Source of the DNA: Methylobacterium sp. SyP6R
Lineage (GTDB): Bacteria > Pseudomonadota > Alphaproteobacteria > Rhizobiales > Beijerinckiaceae
Direction of reading: 5' to 3'
Length of the DNA stretch: 64,000 nucleotides
Assembly (NCBI RefSeq): GCF_019216885.1
Contig: NZ_JAAQRC020000001.1
Location: forward strand, 5,335,501-5,399,500
Numbering within the stretch: the stretch's first letter is position 1; every line of letters starts with the position of its first letter. The notes under the pieces were generated by a model that had not been told where the DNA came from, did not search any database, and worked only from the letters and a program-made list of their open reading frames with translations. Below are positions 52,733-61,977 of this stretch, piece by piece. Made by a program: the position numbers and the translations under genes.

Positions 52733-55700
52733 ATGTCAGCCCGCATGAGCACCGAGACCGCCCCCGAGACGAAGCCCGTCGGCCCCGGCGATCAGGTGCT
52801 CCTGGTCGACGGTTCGTCGTTCATCTTCCGGGCCTATTTCCAGTCGATCAACCAGCCCGAGCGCTACAACTTCCGGCCCTCCGACGGCCTGCCGACCGGG
52901 GCGGTGCGGCTGTTCTGCGCCAAGCTCGCCCAGTTCGTGCAGGAGGGCGCGGCCGGGGTGATGCCGACCCACCTCGCCATCGTGTTCGACAAGTCCGAGG
53001 GCTCGTTCCGGAAGGAAATCTTTCCGGACTACAAGGGCCACCGGCCCGACGCGCCCGACGACCTCAAGCGCCAGATGCCCTTGATGCGCGACGCGGTCCG
53101 CGCCTTCGGCCTGCATCCGATCGAGTTGCAGCGCTACGAGGCCGACGACCTGATCGCGACCTATTCCCGCCAGGCGGAAGGCCGGGGGGCCGGCGTCATC
53201 ATCGTCTCGTCCGACAAGGACCTGATGCAGCTCGTCGGCGATCTCGTGCGGTTCTACGATTTCGAATCGGGCCAGAAGGGCAAGCCGGGCTACCGCCCCG
53301 AGCGCAACCTCGACCGCGCCGCGATCATCGAGCGCTGGGAGGGCCTGAACCCGGAGCAGATCGGCGACGCCCTGGCGCTGATCGGCGACACCTCCGACAA
53401 CGTGCCGGGCGTGCCGGGCATCGGGCTCAAGACCGCCGCGGCGCTCATCAAGGAATTCGGCAGCCTGGAGGCGCTCCTGGAGAAGGCCTCCACGATCAAG
53501 CAGCCCAAGCGCCGCGAGACCCTGCTGAGTCACATCGACCAGGCCCGGCTGTCGCGCCGCCTCGTCGCCCTCGACGAAGCCGTGCCGGTCCCGGTGCCCC
53601 TCGACGCTCTCGCCCTGCCGAAGCCCGATCCCGAGCGCCTCGTCGGCTTCCTCAAGGCGATGGAGTTCAACACCCTGACGCGCCGCATCGCCCAGATGCT
53701 GCATGTCGACCCCGAGGCCGTGCGGGCTGATCCCTCCCTGCTGCCGGAGGGCGCCGAGGCCGGCTTCTCGAACGAGAAGGGCGGCAGCGACGTCACGCCG
53801 TTCTTCGGCGACACGCCCGACGGCGCTCCGGCTTCAGCCGCGGCGGAGGTCGATCCCTTCGCCGATCTCGCCCTGCCGGATGCGCCCCCGAAGCCGAAGG
53901 CGCCCGCCGAGGCGACGCCGACGACCCTCGTGGCGGCGCGCGCGGCGGAAGCGGTCAAGCCCTTCGACACGGGTGCTTACGAGACCGTCACCACGGTCGA
54001 GAGCCTGGAAGCCTGGATCGCCGAGGCGATCGAGGCGGGCGTCGTCGCGGTCGATACCGAGACGACCGCGCTCGACGCCAACAAGGCCGACCTCGTCGGC
54101 GTCTCGCTCGCCACCGCGCCGGGCCGCGCCTGCTACATCCCGCTCAGCCATCGCGGCGGCGAGGACCTGTTCGGCGGCGGCCTGCTGCCGGGGCAATTGT
54201 CCTGGGAGGCCGTGCAGACCCGCCTGAAGCCGCTCTTGGAGAATCCGGCGGTGCTCAAGGTCGGCCAGAACGTCAAGTACGACTGGCTGGTGCTCGCCCG
54301 TCACGGCATCGAGGTCCGGCCCTTCGACGACACGATGCTGATCTCCTACGTGCTCGATGCCGGCAAGGGCTCGCACGGCATGGACGAACTGGCGCGGCGC
54401 CATCTCGGCCACCAGCCGATCACCTTCGCGGACGTCGCCGGAACCGGGCGCCAGAAGATCACCTTCGACCGCGTCGCCCTCGACAAGGCCACGGCCTACG
54501 CCGCGGAAGACGCCGACGTGACCCTGCGGCTGTGGCGGCTGATGAAGCCGCGGCTCGCCGCCGAGCGCCGCGCCTCGGTCTACGAGACCCTGGAGCGGCC
54601 CCTCGTCCCGGTGCTGGCGCGGATGGAGCGCGAGGGCATCAAGGTCGACCGCCAGATGCTGAGCCGGCTCTCGGGCGATTTCGCCCAGTCGCTCGCGCGG
54701 CTGGAGGACGAGATCCAGGAGATGGCGGGGGAGAAGTTCTCGGTCTCGTCGCCGAAGCAGATCGGCGACATCCTGTTCGGCAAGATGGGCCTGCCCGGCG
54801 CCAAGAAGACCCCGTCCGGCCAGTGGGCGACGCCCGCGACCCTGCTGGAGGAACTGGCCGGCCAGGGCCACGACCTGCCGCGCCGGATCCTGGAATGGCG
54901 CCAGCTCTCGAAGCTGAAATCGACCTATACCGACAGCCTGCAGGAGCATGCCGACCGGGCGACCGACCGGGTCCACACGTCCTTCGCGCTCGCCGCCACC
55001 ACGACCGGGCGGCTCTCCTCCTCCGACCCGAACCTCCAGAACATCCCGATCCGCACGGAGGAGGGCCGGCGCATCCGCCAGGCCTTCGTGGCCGATGCCG
55101 GGCACAAGCTGATCTCGGCCGATTACAGCCAGATCGAGCTGCGGCTGCTCGCCCACATCGCCGACATCCCGCAGCTGCGCCAGGCCTTCGAGGAGGGCAT
55201 CGACATCCACGCGGCCACCGCCTCGGCGATGTTCGGCGTGCCCCTCGACCAGATGACCCCGGACCTGCGCCGGCGCGCCAAGACGATCAATTTCGGCATC
55301 ATCTACGGCATCTCGGCCTTCGGCCTCGCCGACCGGCTCGGCATCCCGCAGGGCGAGGCCTCGGCCTTCATCAAGCAGTATTTCGAGCGCTTCCCCGGCA
55401 TCCGCGCCTATATCGACGACACCAAGAAGATCTGCCGCGACAAGGGCTACGTCACGACCCTGTTCGGCCGGGTCTGCCACTATCCGCAGATCCGCTCCAA
55501 CAACCCGCAGGAGCGCGCCTCGGTCGAGCGCCAGGCGATCAACGCGCCGATCCAGGGCACGGCCGCCGACATCATCCGCCGGGCGATGGTCCGGATGGAG
55601 GGGGCCTTGTCCGAGGCCGGCCTCACGACCCGGATGCTGCTCCAGGTCCACGACGAGCTGGTCTTCGAGGCGCCCGACGAGGAGGTCGAGCGGGCGCTGC

Positions 55701-55807
55701 CGATCATCGCCCGGGTGATGGAGGAGGCGCCGCACCCGGCCGTCTCCTTACGGGTGCCGCTCGCCGTCGAGGCCAAGGCGGCCCTGAACTGGCAGGAGGC
55801 GCATTGA
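52733..55807 (+). CDS. polA: DNA polymerase I
   Basis: A 1024-residue, three-domain polymerase. The 5'-3' exonuclease (about residues 20-310) includes LLVDGSSFIFRAYF and IIVSSDKDLMQLV; the 3'-5' exonuclease (about 420-610) has VAVDTETTALDA with catalytic acids and AEDADVTLRL; the polymerase domain has motif A DYSQIELRLLAH, motif B RRAKTINFGIIYGIS and motif C LLQVHDELVFEA. It is longer than E. coli Pol I because of an alanine/proline-rich linker near residues 360-410, as is usual in alphaproteobacteria. Replicates and repairs DNA, and removes primers. Confidence 0.97.
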   Translation: MSARMSTETAPETKPVGPGDQVLLVDGSSFIFRAYFQSINQPERYNFRPSDGLPTGAVRLFCAKLAQFVQEGAAGVMPTHLAIVFDKSEGSFRKEIFPDYKGHRPDAPDDLKRQMPLMRDAVRAFGLHPIELQRYEADDLIATYSRQAEGRGAGVIIVSSDKDLMQLVGDLVRFYDFESGQKGKPGYRPERNLDRAAIIERWEGLNPEQIGDALALIGDTSDNVPGVPGIGLKTAAALIKEFGSLEALLEKASTIKQPKRRETLLSHIDQARLSRRLVALDEAVPVPVPLDALALPKPDPERLVGFLKAMEFNTLTRRIAQMLHVDPEAVRADPSLLPEGAEAGFSNEKGGSDVTPFFGDTPDGAPASAAAEVDPFADLALPDAPPKPKAPAEATPTTLVAARAAEAVKPFDTGAYETVTTVESLEAWIAEAIEAGVVAVDTETTALDANKADLVGVSLATAPGRACYIPLSHRGGEDLFGGGLLPGQLSWEAVQTRLKPLLENPAVLKVGQNVKYDWLVLARHGIEVRPFDDTMLISYVLDAGKGSHGMDELARRHLGHQPITFADVAGTGRQKITFDRVALDKATAYAAEDADVTLRLWRLMKPRLAAERRASVYETLERPLVPVLARMEREGIKVDRQMLSRLSGDFAQSLARLEDEIQEMAGEKFSVSSPKQIGDILFGKMGLPGAKKTPSGQWATPATLLEELAGQGHDLPRRILEWRQLSKLKSTYTDSLQEHADRATDRVHTSFALAATTTGRLSSSDPNLQNIPIRTEEGRRIRQAFVADAGHKLISADYSQIELRLLAHIADIPQLRQAFEEGIDIHAATASAMFGVPLDQMTPDLRRRAKTINFGIIYGISAFGLADRLGIPQGEASAFIKQYFERFPGIRAYIDDTKKICRDKGYVTTLFGRVCHYPQIRSNNPQERASVERQAINAPIQGTAADIIRRAMVRMEGALSEAGLTTRMLLQVHDELVFEAPDEEVERALPIIARVMEEAPHPAVSLRVPLAVEAKAALNWQEAH

Positions 55808-55887
55808 GCCGGACGACGCGGGCGTTCAAGCAAGGCGCCGCAGGCATTTGAGAAGGGCGCTGCACCGTCAGGAGCGGCGCCCCTCGC

Positions 55888-57096
55888 TCACGGCAGGGCC
55901 GGGACCGGCTCCCGGGCCGGGCCGGGCTGGGGCTGCGCCACCTCCCACACCAGGATCCAGAACAGCGCCACCAGCACCGCCGGCATGCCGCCGAAGCCCA
56001 GCATCTGCAACGGCATCATCAGAGTGGGGCTGATCCAGGCGAAGAGCGTGATCCTGTCCGTCTGTGCCCCCGGCTCCGCGGCCGAAATCCGCCAGACCAG
56101 CACGGCCGCCACGAGGGTCAGGTCGTAGTTGAAGGCATAGGGCGTCAGGAGCGGGACGGCCGTCGCGACGAGGCCCGCGCGCTGCACCGGGTCGCGGGTG
56201 CGGCGCACGGCCCAGACCGTCGCCGCGAGGACCGGGACGGCGACGAGGATCTGCGCGGTCCAGGACGCGCCCATCGACAGCCCGAAGGTGCGCGCACCCG
56301 CGAAGACCGACGCCATCATGTAGGGGTAGAACCCCTCGAAGGAGTCGAGGAGGCCGTACAGGAAGGCGCTCGTCTCGCCGAGATTGTGCCGCCAGGGATC
56401 CACCCCGAAGGCCAGGACCGAGGCGCCGACCAGCGCCACGGTGGTGGCGCAGGCCGCCGCGATGGTCCGCCAGGCGCCCAGCGCGATCAGGACCGGCGGC
56501 AGCACGAGGCCGAGCTGCGGCTTGTAGGTGAGCAGGCCGAACAGGAGGCCGGCGAGCACCGGCCGGCGATCCAGGGCGAGCAGGCCGCCGAGCAGCAGGG
56601 CGCCGGTGAGGAAGCCGTTCTGGCCGCCGGCGGCGTTGATGAGGCAGGCCGGCGCCAGGCAGAGGAGCAGCAGGGCGTGCAGGCGCCGCCCGGGGGGCAC
56701 ACAGGACAGCGTCACGCCCGCGAAGGCGGCGAACAGCCCGATCGTCCAGATCGCGAGCGCCACGAAATAGGGCAGCTGCCCGAGCGGCCCGAGCAGCAGC
56801 AGCGTGAAGGGCGGATAGCTCCAGTTGTGGAACGGCAGCGGGGTGCCGAACAGGGTGCCGATCGCCGCGTGATAGGCCCGGAGGTCGAACAGGGTGTCGA
56901 GCTGTCCCGCGAAGGCGAGGCGCGGCCCGGCCCAGGCGTTGATGAAGTCGCGTCCGATCGGGTGCCCGGTGACGTCGAGCCCACCCTCGGCCGGCCAATA
57001 GTAGCGCACGAGGATGGGCAGCGCGCTCAGGACCCCCAGGAGGATCAGCAACGTACTCGGCGCGATCGACCGCCTGGGTGCGGAATTCAGGGGCAT
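55888..57096 (-). CDS. GT87/DUF2029-family membrane glycosyltransferase-like protein
   Basis: A 402-residue integral membrane protein with about nine or ten hydrophobic helices. The first periplasmic loop carries GHPIGRDFINAWAGPRLAFA with the catalytic-type Asp and FHNWSYPPFTLLLLGPLG, the signature of the GT87 (mannosyltransferase-like, DUF2029) family. It uses lipid-linked sugars in related actinobacterial enzymes; the donor here is unknown. Convergent with polA. Confidence 0.85.
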   Translation of the reverse strand: MPLNSAPRRSIAPSTLLILLGVLSALPILVRYYWPAEGGLDVTGHPIGRDFINAWAGPRLAFAGQLDTLFDLRAYHAAIGTLFGTPLPFHNWSYPPFTLLLLGPLGQLPYFVALAIWTIGLFAAFAGVTLSCVPPGRRLHALLLLCLAPACLINAAGGQNGFLTGALLLGGLLALDRRPVLAGLLFGLLTYKPQLGLVLPPVLIALGAWRTIAAACATTVALVGASVLAFGVDPWRHNLGETSAFLYGLLDSFEGFYPYMMASVFAGARTFGLSMGASWTAQILVAVPVLAATVWAVRRTRDPVQRAGLVATAVPLLTPYAFNYDLTLVAAVLVWRISAAEPGAQTDRITLFAWISPTLMMPLQMLGFGGMPAVLVALFWILVWEVAQPQPGPAREPVPALP

Positions 57097-57266
57097 CGCG
57101 TGACCTCTCGCATCGGGGCGCGTCCGGCCGGCCGCAGCGTACGTCGCGTGCCCGCGGCCGGCGCCCGTCTCCGGGAGGCGCGTCGGGTCCGGTCGGCGCC
57201 CGCATGCGGCCTGCCTCCGGCCGAGAGGGTAAGGATGCCGGTCTTAACGGTGGGTTGCGCCGGTCC

Positions 57267-58637
57267 TCACGCCGGGACCCGCACCGTCGCCCGCAGGCCC
57301 CCGAGCGGGGAATCGTGGAGCGCCACGTCGCCGCCATGCGCCCGGGCGATGTCGAGGGCGATGGCGAGGCCGAGGCCCGATCCCCCGGCATCCTGGCGGG
57401 CGTCGTCGAGGCGCACGAAGGGCTTGAACACCTCCTCGCGCTGCTCGGGCGGGATGCCCGGGCCGTCGTCGTCGATCGAGACGGCGAGCCAGCGCGCCTC
57501 CTGGCGGGCGGTGATCGCGATGGTGTCGCCGTAGCGGGCGGCGTTGGCCGCGAGGTTGAACAGGCAGCGCCGGAACGCGTCGGGCCGCACCGTCACGGTC
57601 GCCTGGCCCTCCAGCGTCACCTCGGAGACGTGGCCGCCCAATCGCTCGACGTCGGTGCGGACGTCCTCGAGCAGGGCCCGGAGGTCGATGGCGGCGGCCG
57701 GCTCGCCGGAATCGCCCTTGGCGAAGGCGAGATAGGCCTCGAGCATCCGGCTCATCTCGTCGACGTCGCGTTGCAGGTCGTCGATCTCGGGGGTCTGGGG
57801 CAGCAGCACCAGGGAGAGCCGGAAGCGCGTGATGATGGTGCGCAGGTCGTGGCTCACCCCGTTGAGCATCGTGGTGCGCTGCTCCATCGCCCGCTCGATG
57901 CGCCTTTTCATCTCGATGAAGGCGTGGCCGGCCTTGCGCACCTCGCGGGCGCCGCGGGGGCGGAAATCCAGCTCCCGGCCCTTGCCGAAGCTCTCCGCCA
58001 CGTCGGCGAGCCGCAGGATCGGCCGGATCTGGTTGCGCAGGAACAGGATCGCGACGCCGAGCAGCACCATCGAGGAGCCGCCCATCCAGAGCAGGAAGAT
58101 GTGCGAGTTCGAGGCATAGGCCTGGCTGCGCCGGGCGATCACCCGCATCACCCCGCCGGGGATCTCGACCCGGATCTCGATCAGGCTGGAGCGCCCGACC
58201 GTGTCGATCCAGAACGGCCGCGCGATCTGGCGGCGGATCTCGTCGGACAGGGCCTCGTCGAGGAGCGAGAAGAACGGCCGCGGGCCGGGGGTCGGGAGCT
58301 TGGCGCCCTCCAGGATGTCGACGTCGAGGTTCAGGCGCTCGCTGGCGATCCGCTCCAGGGTCTCGGAGCCCTTGTCCTGGGGGTAGCTCTCGTAGATGTC
58401 GATGAGGGCCGCCACGTCGGCGGTCACGGCCGCCGAGAGGCGCCGGGTCACCAGCTGCCAGTGCCGCTCCATGAAGGTGTAGGCGATCACCGATTGCAGC
58501 AGCACCATCGGGGCGATGATGATGATGAGCGAGCGGGCGTAGAGCCCCTTCGGCAGCCGGTCGCCGATGACGCGGCCGAGGCGGCGCCAGGCCCGCCGGG
58601 GCGTCGGGAGCGTCCCGGCGAGGGTGGGGGCGGGCAC
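57267..58637 (-). CDS. EnvZ-like sensor histidine kinase
   Basis: A 456-residue two-pass membrane kinase: TM1 about 36-58, periplasmic sensor 59-178, TM2 about 179-200, HAMP about 201-250, phosphoacceptor His263 in GVSHDLRTIITRF, then ATPase boxes (NLAANAARYG, DDDGPGIPPEQ, GGSGLGLAIALDIARAHGG). The T-I-I after HDLR replaces the usual proline and is common in alphaproteobacterial EnvZ-type kinases. It lies five bases after the response regulator and is third in the MarR-OmpR-EnvZ operon. Confidence 0.92.
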   Translation of the reverse strand: MPAPTLAGTLPTPRRAWRRLGRVIGDRLPKGLYARSLIIIIAPMVLLQSVIAYTFMERHWQLVTRRLSAAVTADVAALIDIYESYPQDKGSETLERIASERLNLDVDILEGAKLPTPGPRPFFSLLDEALSDEIRRQIARPFWIDTVGRSSLIEIRVEIPGGVMRVIARRSQAYASNSHIFLLWMGGSSMVLLGVAILFLRNQIRPILRLADVAESFGKGRELDFRPRGAREVRKAGHAFIEMKRRIERAMEQRTTMLNGVSHDLRTIITRFRLSLVLLPQTPEIDDLQRDVDEMSRMLEAYLAFAKGDSGEPAAAIDLRALLEDVRTDVERLGGHVSEVTLEGQATVTVRPDAFRRCLFNLAANAARYGDTIAITARQEARWLAVSIDDDGPGIPPEQREEVFKPFVRLDDARQDAGGSGLGLAIALDIARAHGGDVALHDSPLGGLRATVRVPA

Positions 58638-58642
58638 GTCCT

Positions 58643-59374
58643 TCAGTCCAGGACCAGCCGGTAGCCGACGCCGCGCACGGTCTGCACGTAGCGCGGGTTG
58701 GCCGGGTCGTCCTCGATGCGCCGGCGCAGGCGGTTCATCTGCACGTCGACGGTGCGCTCGTTGGCCGCCCCGTTGGTGCCGGTCAGCGCCTCGCGCTCGA
58801 CATTGCCGCCGCGCGCCAGCGCCAGGATGGTCAGGATCTCGCGCTCGCGCTCGGAGAGGCGGATCGCCTCGTCGTCGCGGGTCAGCTCGCCGCGCTCGAT
58901 GCGGAACTGGAACGGCCCGAACCGCACCGCGTCGAGGGGGGCGGCCGTCCCGTCGGCGGGTCCCCGGGCGTTGCGGCGCAGGATGTTGTTGAGGCGCAGG
59001 ATCAATTCCCGCGGCTCGAAGGGCTTTGGGAGATAGTCGTCGGCACCGATCTCGAGCCCGGTGACCCGGTCGTTCGGGTTCGAGCGGGCGGTGAGCATCA
59101 GGATCGGCACGCTCGAGGTCAGGCGGATCTGGCGGGCATAGTCGAAGCCGGTCTCGCCCGGCATCATCACGTCGAGCACCACCGCGTCGAAGACCAGGCT
59201 GCGGCCGCGCGCCCGGGCCTCGGCGGCGCTGGCTGCCGCCGTGACCCGGTAGCCGTTCTCGCCGAGGAAGCGGGCGAGCAGGTCGCGCAAGCGCCGGTCG
59301 TCGTCGACCACCAGGATGTGGGGGGCGTGGTCCGGGAGTTCCGCCCGGGGGGCGATGGCGGGGCCGGCGCTCAC
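58643..59374 (-). CDS. OmpR-family response regulator
   Basis: A 243-residue regulator: receiver domain with HILVVDDDRRLRDLLARFLG, phosphoacceptor Asp68 in VLDVMMPGETGFD, and YLPKPFEPRELILRL; C-terminal winged helix ending RTVDVQMNRLRRRIEDDPAN, GYRLVLD. A GTG start overlaps the TGA of the upstream MarR gene (GTGA). It is the expected partner of the kinase that follows. Confidence 0.93.
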   Translation of the reverse strand: MSAGPAIAPRAELPDHAPHILVVDDDRRLRDLLARFLGENGYRVTAAASAAEARARGRSLVFDAVVLDVMMPGETGFDYARQIRLTSSVPILMLTARSNPNDRVTGLEIGADDYLPKPFEPRELILRLNNILRRNARGPADGTAAPLDAVRFGPFQFRIERGELTRDDEAIRLSEREREILTILALARGGNVEREALTGTNGAANERTVDVQMNRLRRRIEDDPANPRYVQTVRGVGYRLVLD

Positions 59375-60015
59375 GGGCGGGCCTCGCTCTCCGCCGCCGG
59401 CTCGCCGCCCGCGATGAGCCGGCTCACCGCCGCGCGCTCCTCCGGCTCGATCATGGCGAGCAGGAACCGGCTCGCCGGTTCGCGCAAGTCCGGACCCATC
59501 TCGGCCAGTGCCCGGCGGACGCGGCGGCCCTGGACCCCGGCGAGGCGCTGGGCCAGCTGCCGGCCTTCCGGCGTGCAGCTGAGGAGGCGGTGGCGGCGGT
59601 CGCTCGTGCCCGTCCGCTGCGCGATGTAGCCCTGCTCGATCAATTCCTTCAGCACCCGGTTCAGGCTCTGCTTGGTGATCCGCAGGATATCCAGGAGTTC
59701 GGCGATGGTGAGGCCGGGATGGCGGTCGACGAAATGCAGCACCCGGTGATGGGCGCGGCCGAAGCCGTACTCGGCCAGGATGCGGTCCGGATCGGCGACG
59801 AAGTCGCGATAGGCGAAGAACAAGAGCTCGATCAGGTCGTAATGCGGCTGTGCGTCGTCGGGCAGGACGGACTCGTGCCGGGCGGACTCTTGCCGGGCGG
59901 ACTCTTGCAGACCGGACTCTTGCGCCGCCTGCGCGGGGGAGTAGCCTGCATCCGGCAGGTCCTCGTCGGCGACGTCCGGGATGGGGGCCGGACGGGTCCG
60001 GGCGGCCTGGGTCAC
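59371..60015 (-). CDS. MarR-family regulator, first gene of two-component operon
   Basis: A 214-residue MarR protein with a long disordered N-terminus (about 60 residues) containing QESARQESARHES repeats, then the winged-helix domain HYDLIELLFFAYRDF, HPGLTIAELLDILRITKQSL, NRVLKELIEQGYI and GTSDRRHRLL. GTG 60015 follows GAGG by eight bases. Coupled to the OmpR-type regulator. A palindrome 64-84 bases upstream is a likely operator. A MarR gene heading an OmpR/EnvZ operon is common in Hyphomicrobiales. Confidence 0.9.
   Translation of the reverse strand: MTQAARTRPAPIPDVADEDLPDAGYSPAQAAQESGLQESARQESARHESVLPDDAQPHYDLIELLFFAYRDFVADPDRILAEYGFGRAHHRVLHFVDRHPGLTIAELLDILRITKQSLNRVLKELIEQGYIAQRTGTSDRRHRLLSCTPEGRQLAQRLAGVQGRRVRRALAEMGPDLREPASRFLLAMIEPEERAAVSRLIAGGEPAAESEARP
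59869..59928. repeat. 15-bp minisatellite inside the MarR gene
   Basis: Four consecutive 15-bp units (GGACTCTTGCCGGGC and close variants) lie in frame within the N-terminal disordered part of the MarR protein and encode its QESAR-type repeats. Unit number could vary without a frameshift. Confidence 0.8.
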
Positions 60016-60078
60016 GGGTCGCACCTCTTTTGCGGGACAAGTCGACGGGATTTGCGGCCTTCGCGGGCCCTCGTCATT

Positions 60079-60099
60079 TATGTCAGTCTTGTTGACATA
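60079..60099. promoter_or_regulatory. Palindromic operator between marR and ilvE
   Basis: TATGTCA (60079-60085), a seven-base spacer and TGACATA (60093-60099) make a perfect inverted repeat in the divergent promoter region. This is the form of a MarR dimer site and could link control of the two-component operon with ilvE. Confidence 0.6.
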
Positions 60100-60224
60100 T
60101 CTCAGCCCCATTGATACCCGTCAACCCCGCCGGCGAAACGAACGTACGCCCCGCGCCCCGCTCAAGCACGAACGTTGCGCGAGAACGAGCCTGGCGGAAA
60201 CGAACGCATACGAGGATCATCGTC

Positions 60225-61112
60225 ATGTCCGTCATTCCCTTCGACCAGCGTGAAGGCCACATCTGGTTCGACGGCCGCATGGTGCCGTGGGCGGACGCGA
60301 AGATTCACGTACTCAGCCACGGCCTGCACTACGGCTCCAGCGTGTTCGAGGGCGAGCGCGCCTATGGCGGCCAGATCTTCAAGTGCACCGAGCATTCGCA
60401 GCGCCTGCGCCGCTCGGCCGAGCTCCTCGACTTCGAGGTCCCGTACTCGGTGGCCGAGATCGATGCCGCCAAGAAGCTGGTGCTGAAGGAGAGCGGCCTT
60501 AAGGACGCCTATCTCCGCCCGGTCGCCTGGCGCGGCTCGGAGATGATGGGCGTCTCGGCGCAACACAACACCATCCACCTTGCCATCGCGGCGTGGGAGT
60601 GGCCGAGCTACTTCGACCCGGCGACCAAGATGAAGGGCATCCGAATGGACCTGGCGGAGTACCGCCGGCCCGATCCGCGCACCGCCCCCTCCGCCTCGAA
60701 GGCGGCGGGTCTGTACATGATCTGCACGATCTCCAAGCACCGGGCCGAGAACAAGGGCTATGCCGATGCCCTGATGCTCGACTGGGAGGACAACGTCGCC
60801 GAGTGCACCGGCGCCAACGTGTTCTTCATCCAGGACGGGGTGATCCACACGCCCCAGGCCGACCGCTTCCTCAACGGCATCACCCGCCAGACCGTGATCG
60901 ACCTGGCGAAGCGCCGCGGCTACGAGGTGGTCGAGCGGCGCATCCGCCCCGAGGAGATGGCGGGCTTCTCCGAGTGCTTCATCACCGGCTCGGCCGCCGA
61001 GGTCACCCCGGTCTCGGAGATCGCCCAGTACCGCTTCACCCCGGCGGCGATGACCCAGACCCTGATGGACGACTACACCGCCGAGGTGCAGCCGCGGGCC
61101 AAGGCGGCCTGA
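60225..61112 (+). CDS. ilvE: Branched-chain amino acid aminotransferase
   Basis: A 295-residue fold-type IV PLP enzyme. HVLSHGLHYGSSVFEGERAY carries the substrate loop, LMLDWEDNVAECTGANVFFI includes the class IV signature, and ECFITGSAAEVTPVSEI forms the phosphate-binding end. The PLP lysine is expected in SKAAGLYM. It catalyses the last step of Ile, Leu and Val synthesis. ATG 60225 is used because homology starts at IPFDQREGHIWFDG. The stop lies inside a 15-bp tandem repeat. Confidence 0.94.
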   Translation: MSVIPFDQREGHIWFDGRMVPWADAKIHVLSHGLHYGSSVFEGERAYGGQIFKCTEHSQRLRRSAELLDFEVPYSVAEIDAAKKLVLKESGLKDAYLRPVAWRGSEMMGVSAQHNTIHLAIAAWEWPSYFDPATKMKGIRMDLAEYRRPDPRTAPSASKAAGLYMICTISKHRAENKGYADALMLDWEDNVAECTGANVFFIQDGVIHTPQADRFLNGITRQTVIDLAKRRGYEVVERRIRPEEMAGFSECFITGSAAEVTPVSEIAQYRFTPAAMTQTLMDDYTAEVQPRAKAA

Positions 61113-61144
61113 ACGAAGGCGGCCTGAACGAAGGCGGCCTGAAC
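61101..61144. repeat. 15-bp tandem repeat spanning the ilvE stop
   Basis: GAAGGCGGCCTGAAC occurs twice in full (61115-61129, 61130-61144) and once as 14 of 15 bases (61101-61114). The ilvE stop codon is in the first unit, so each added unit brings another in-frame TGA. Confidence 0.85.
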
Positions 61145-61164
61145 CTCGCGACGATCGCCTGAAC

Positions 61165-61200
61165 CGAAGGCCCCGGGCGGGAGACCGCCCGGGGCCTTCG
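61165..61200 (+). terminator. Strong hairpin after ilvE
   Basis: CGAAGGCCCCGGGCGG (61165-61180), loop GAGA, and the perfect complement (61185-61200) form a 16-bp stem downstream of ilvE. There is no T run, so it may work as a weak or Rho-assisted terminator or an mRNA-stabilising structure. Confidence 0.6.
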
Positions 61201-61316
61201 CGCGTCCGGATCTGCGATTTCCCGGGGACAAGCCGCCGCTGCGACGGTCGACCCGGGAACGCGGGCCGGGGCTTCCCCGTTATCTGGGCGGAACATTCAG
61301 AGAACATGAGGCTCTC

Positions 61317-61580
61317 ATGACCGCCAAGACCGCCGCCGCCAAGACCGCCGACCACCACGAGACCGAGAACCCGAAGCAGGACCCGAAGGATACCTCGAAC
61401 CGCATCAAGGACCCGAAGGACTGGACCACCGGCTCCGAGCCGATGACCGGGGCCCAGGCCTCCTACCTCAAGACCCTGGCCGAGCAGGCCAAGGACGACG
61501 ATGCGTACGACCCCGATCTCGACAAGGCCGAGGCCTCGCAGCGCATCGACGCCCTGCGCAAGGAGACCGGCAAGGCCTGA
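61317..61580 (+). CDS. DUF3072 family protein
   Basis: An 87-residue hydrophilic protein with the DUF3072 core DPKDWTTGSEPMTGAQASYL and KTLAEQAKDDDAYD. The N-terminal 25 residues are lysine/threonine/alanine-rich and disordered. The family is small, soluble and of unknown function, often in stress-tolerant bacteria. Start ATG at 61317; no strong partner nearby. Confidence 0.8.
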   Translation: MTAKTAAAKTADHHETENPKQDPKDTSNRIKDPKDWTTGSEPMTGAQASYLKTLAEQAKDDDAYDPDLDKAEASQRIDALRKETGKA

Positions 61581-61766
61581 CGGCGAGGTTCGCCGCGCGG
61601 ACGACGCAAGCGGGGGCCGGGACAGGGGGGCGCTCCCCCCTCCCGGAACGACGAACGGGGTCTCGCCCGGCAGAGGGACACCGCAGCGGCGGATTAGCCC
61701 ATCGGGTTAACCCCCGGTGAGGGGATCTGCCGTAATGTCCCGGGCGACGGACCGGGAGAAGGCGAC

Positions 61767-61961
61767 GTGCGTGGCAGATCACGGGGGACGGCGGCGCCGC
61801 GGTGCTTCCGACGTGACCAATCCGGCGCGACGGCGATCGAGTACGCCCTGATCGCGGGCCTGATCTTCCTCGCTCTGACGACCGCACTCGCGGTCTACGG
61901 CGATTCGGCCGGCGGCCTGTTCGGGAACCTCAGCAACCGGTTCGTCGCGGCCCTGCGCTGA
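61767..61961 (+). CDS. Flp/Fap-type IVb pilin
   Basis: A 64-residue prepilin. After a basic leader ending RRDQSG, the mature pilin begins ATAIEYALIAGLIFLALTTA, the Flp signature (E-Y pair in the hydrophobic helix) cleaved by a TadV-type peptidase. GTG start at 61767 preceded by GGGAGAAGG. Forms thin Tad pili used in attachment. The other tad genes are not in the window; the TadE/TadG-like gene at 29651 is far away. Confidence 0.88.
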   Translation: MRGRSRGTAAPRCFRRDQSGATAIEYALIAGLIFLALTTALAVYGDSAGGLFGNLSNRFVAALR

Positions 61962-61977
61962 GGCCGCTTTTCCGTCG

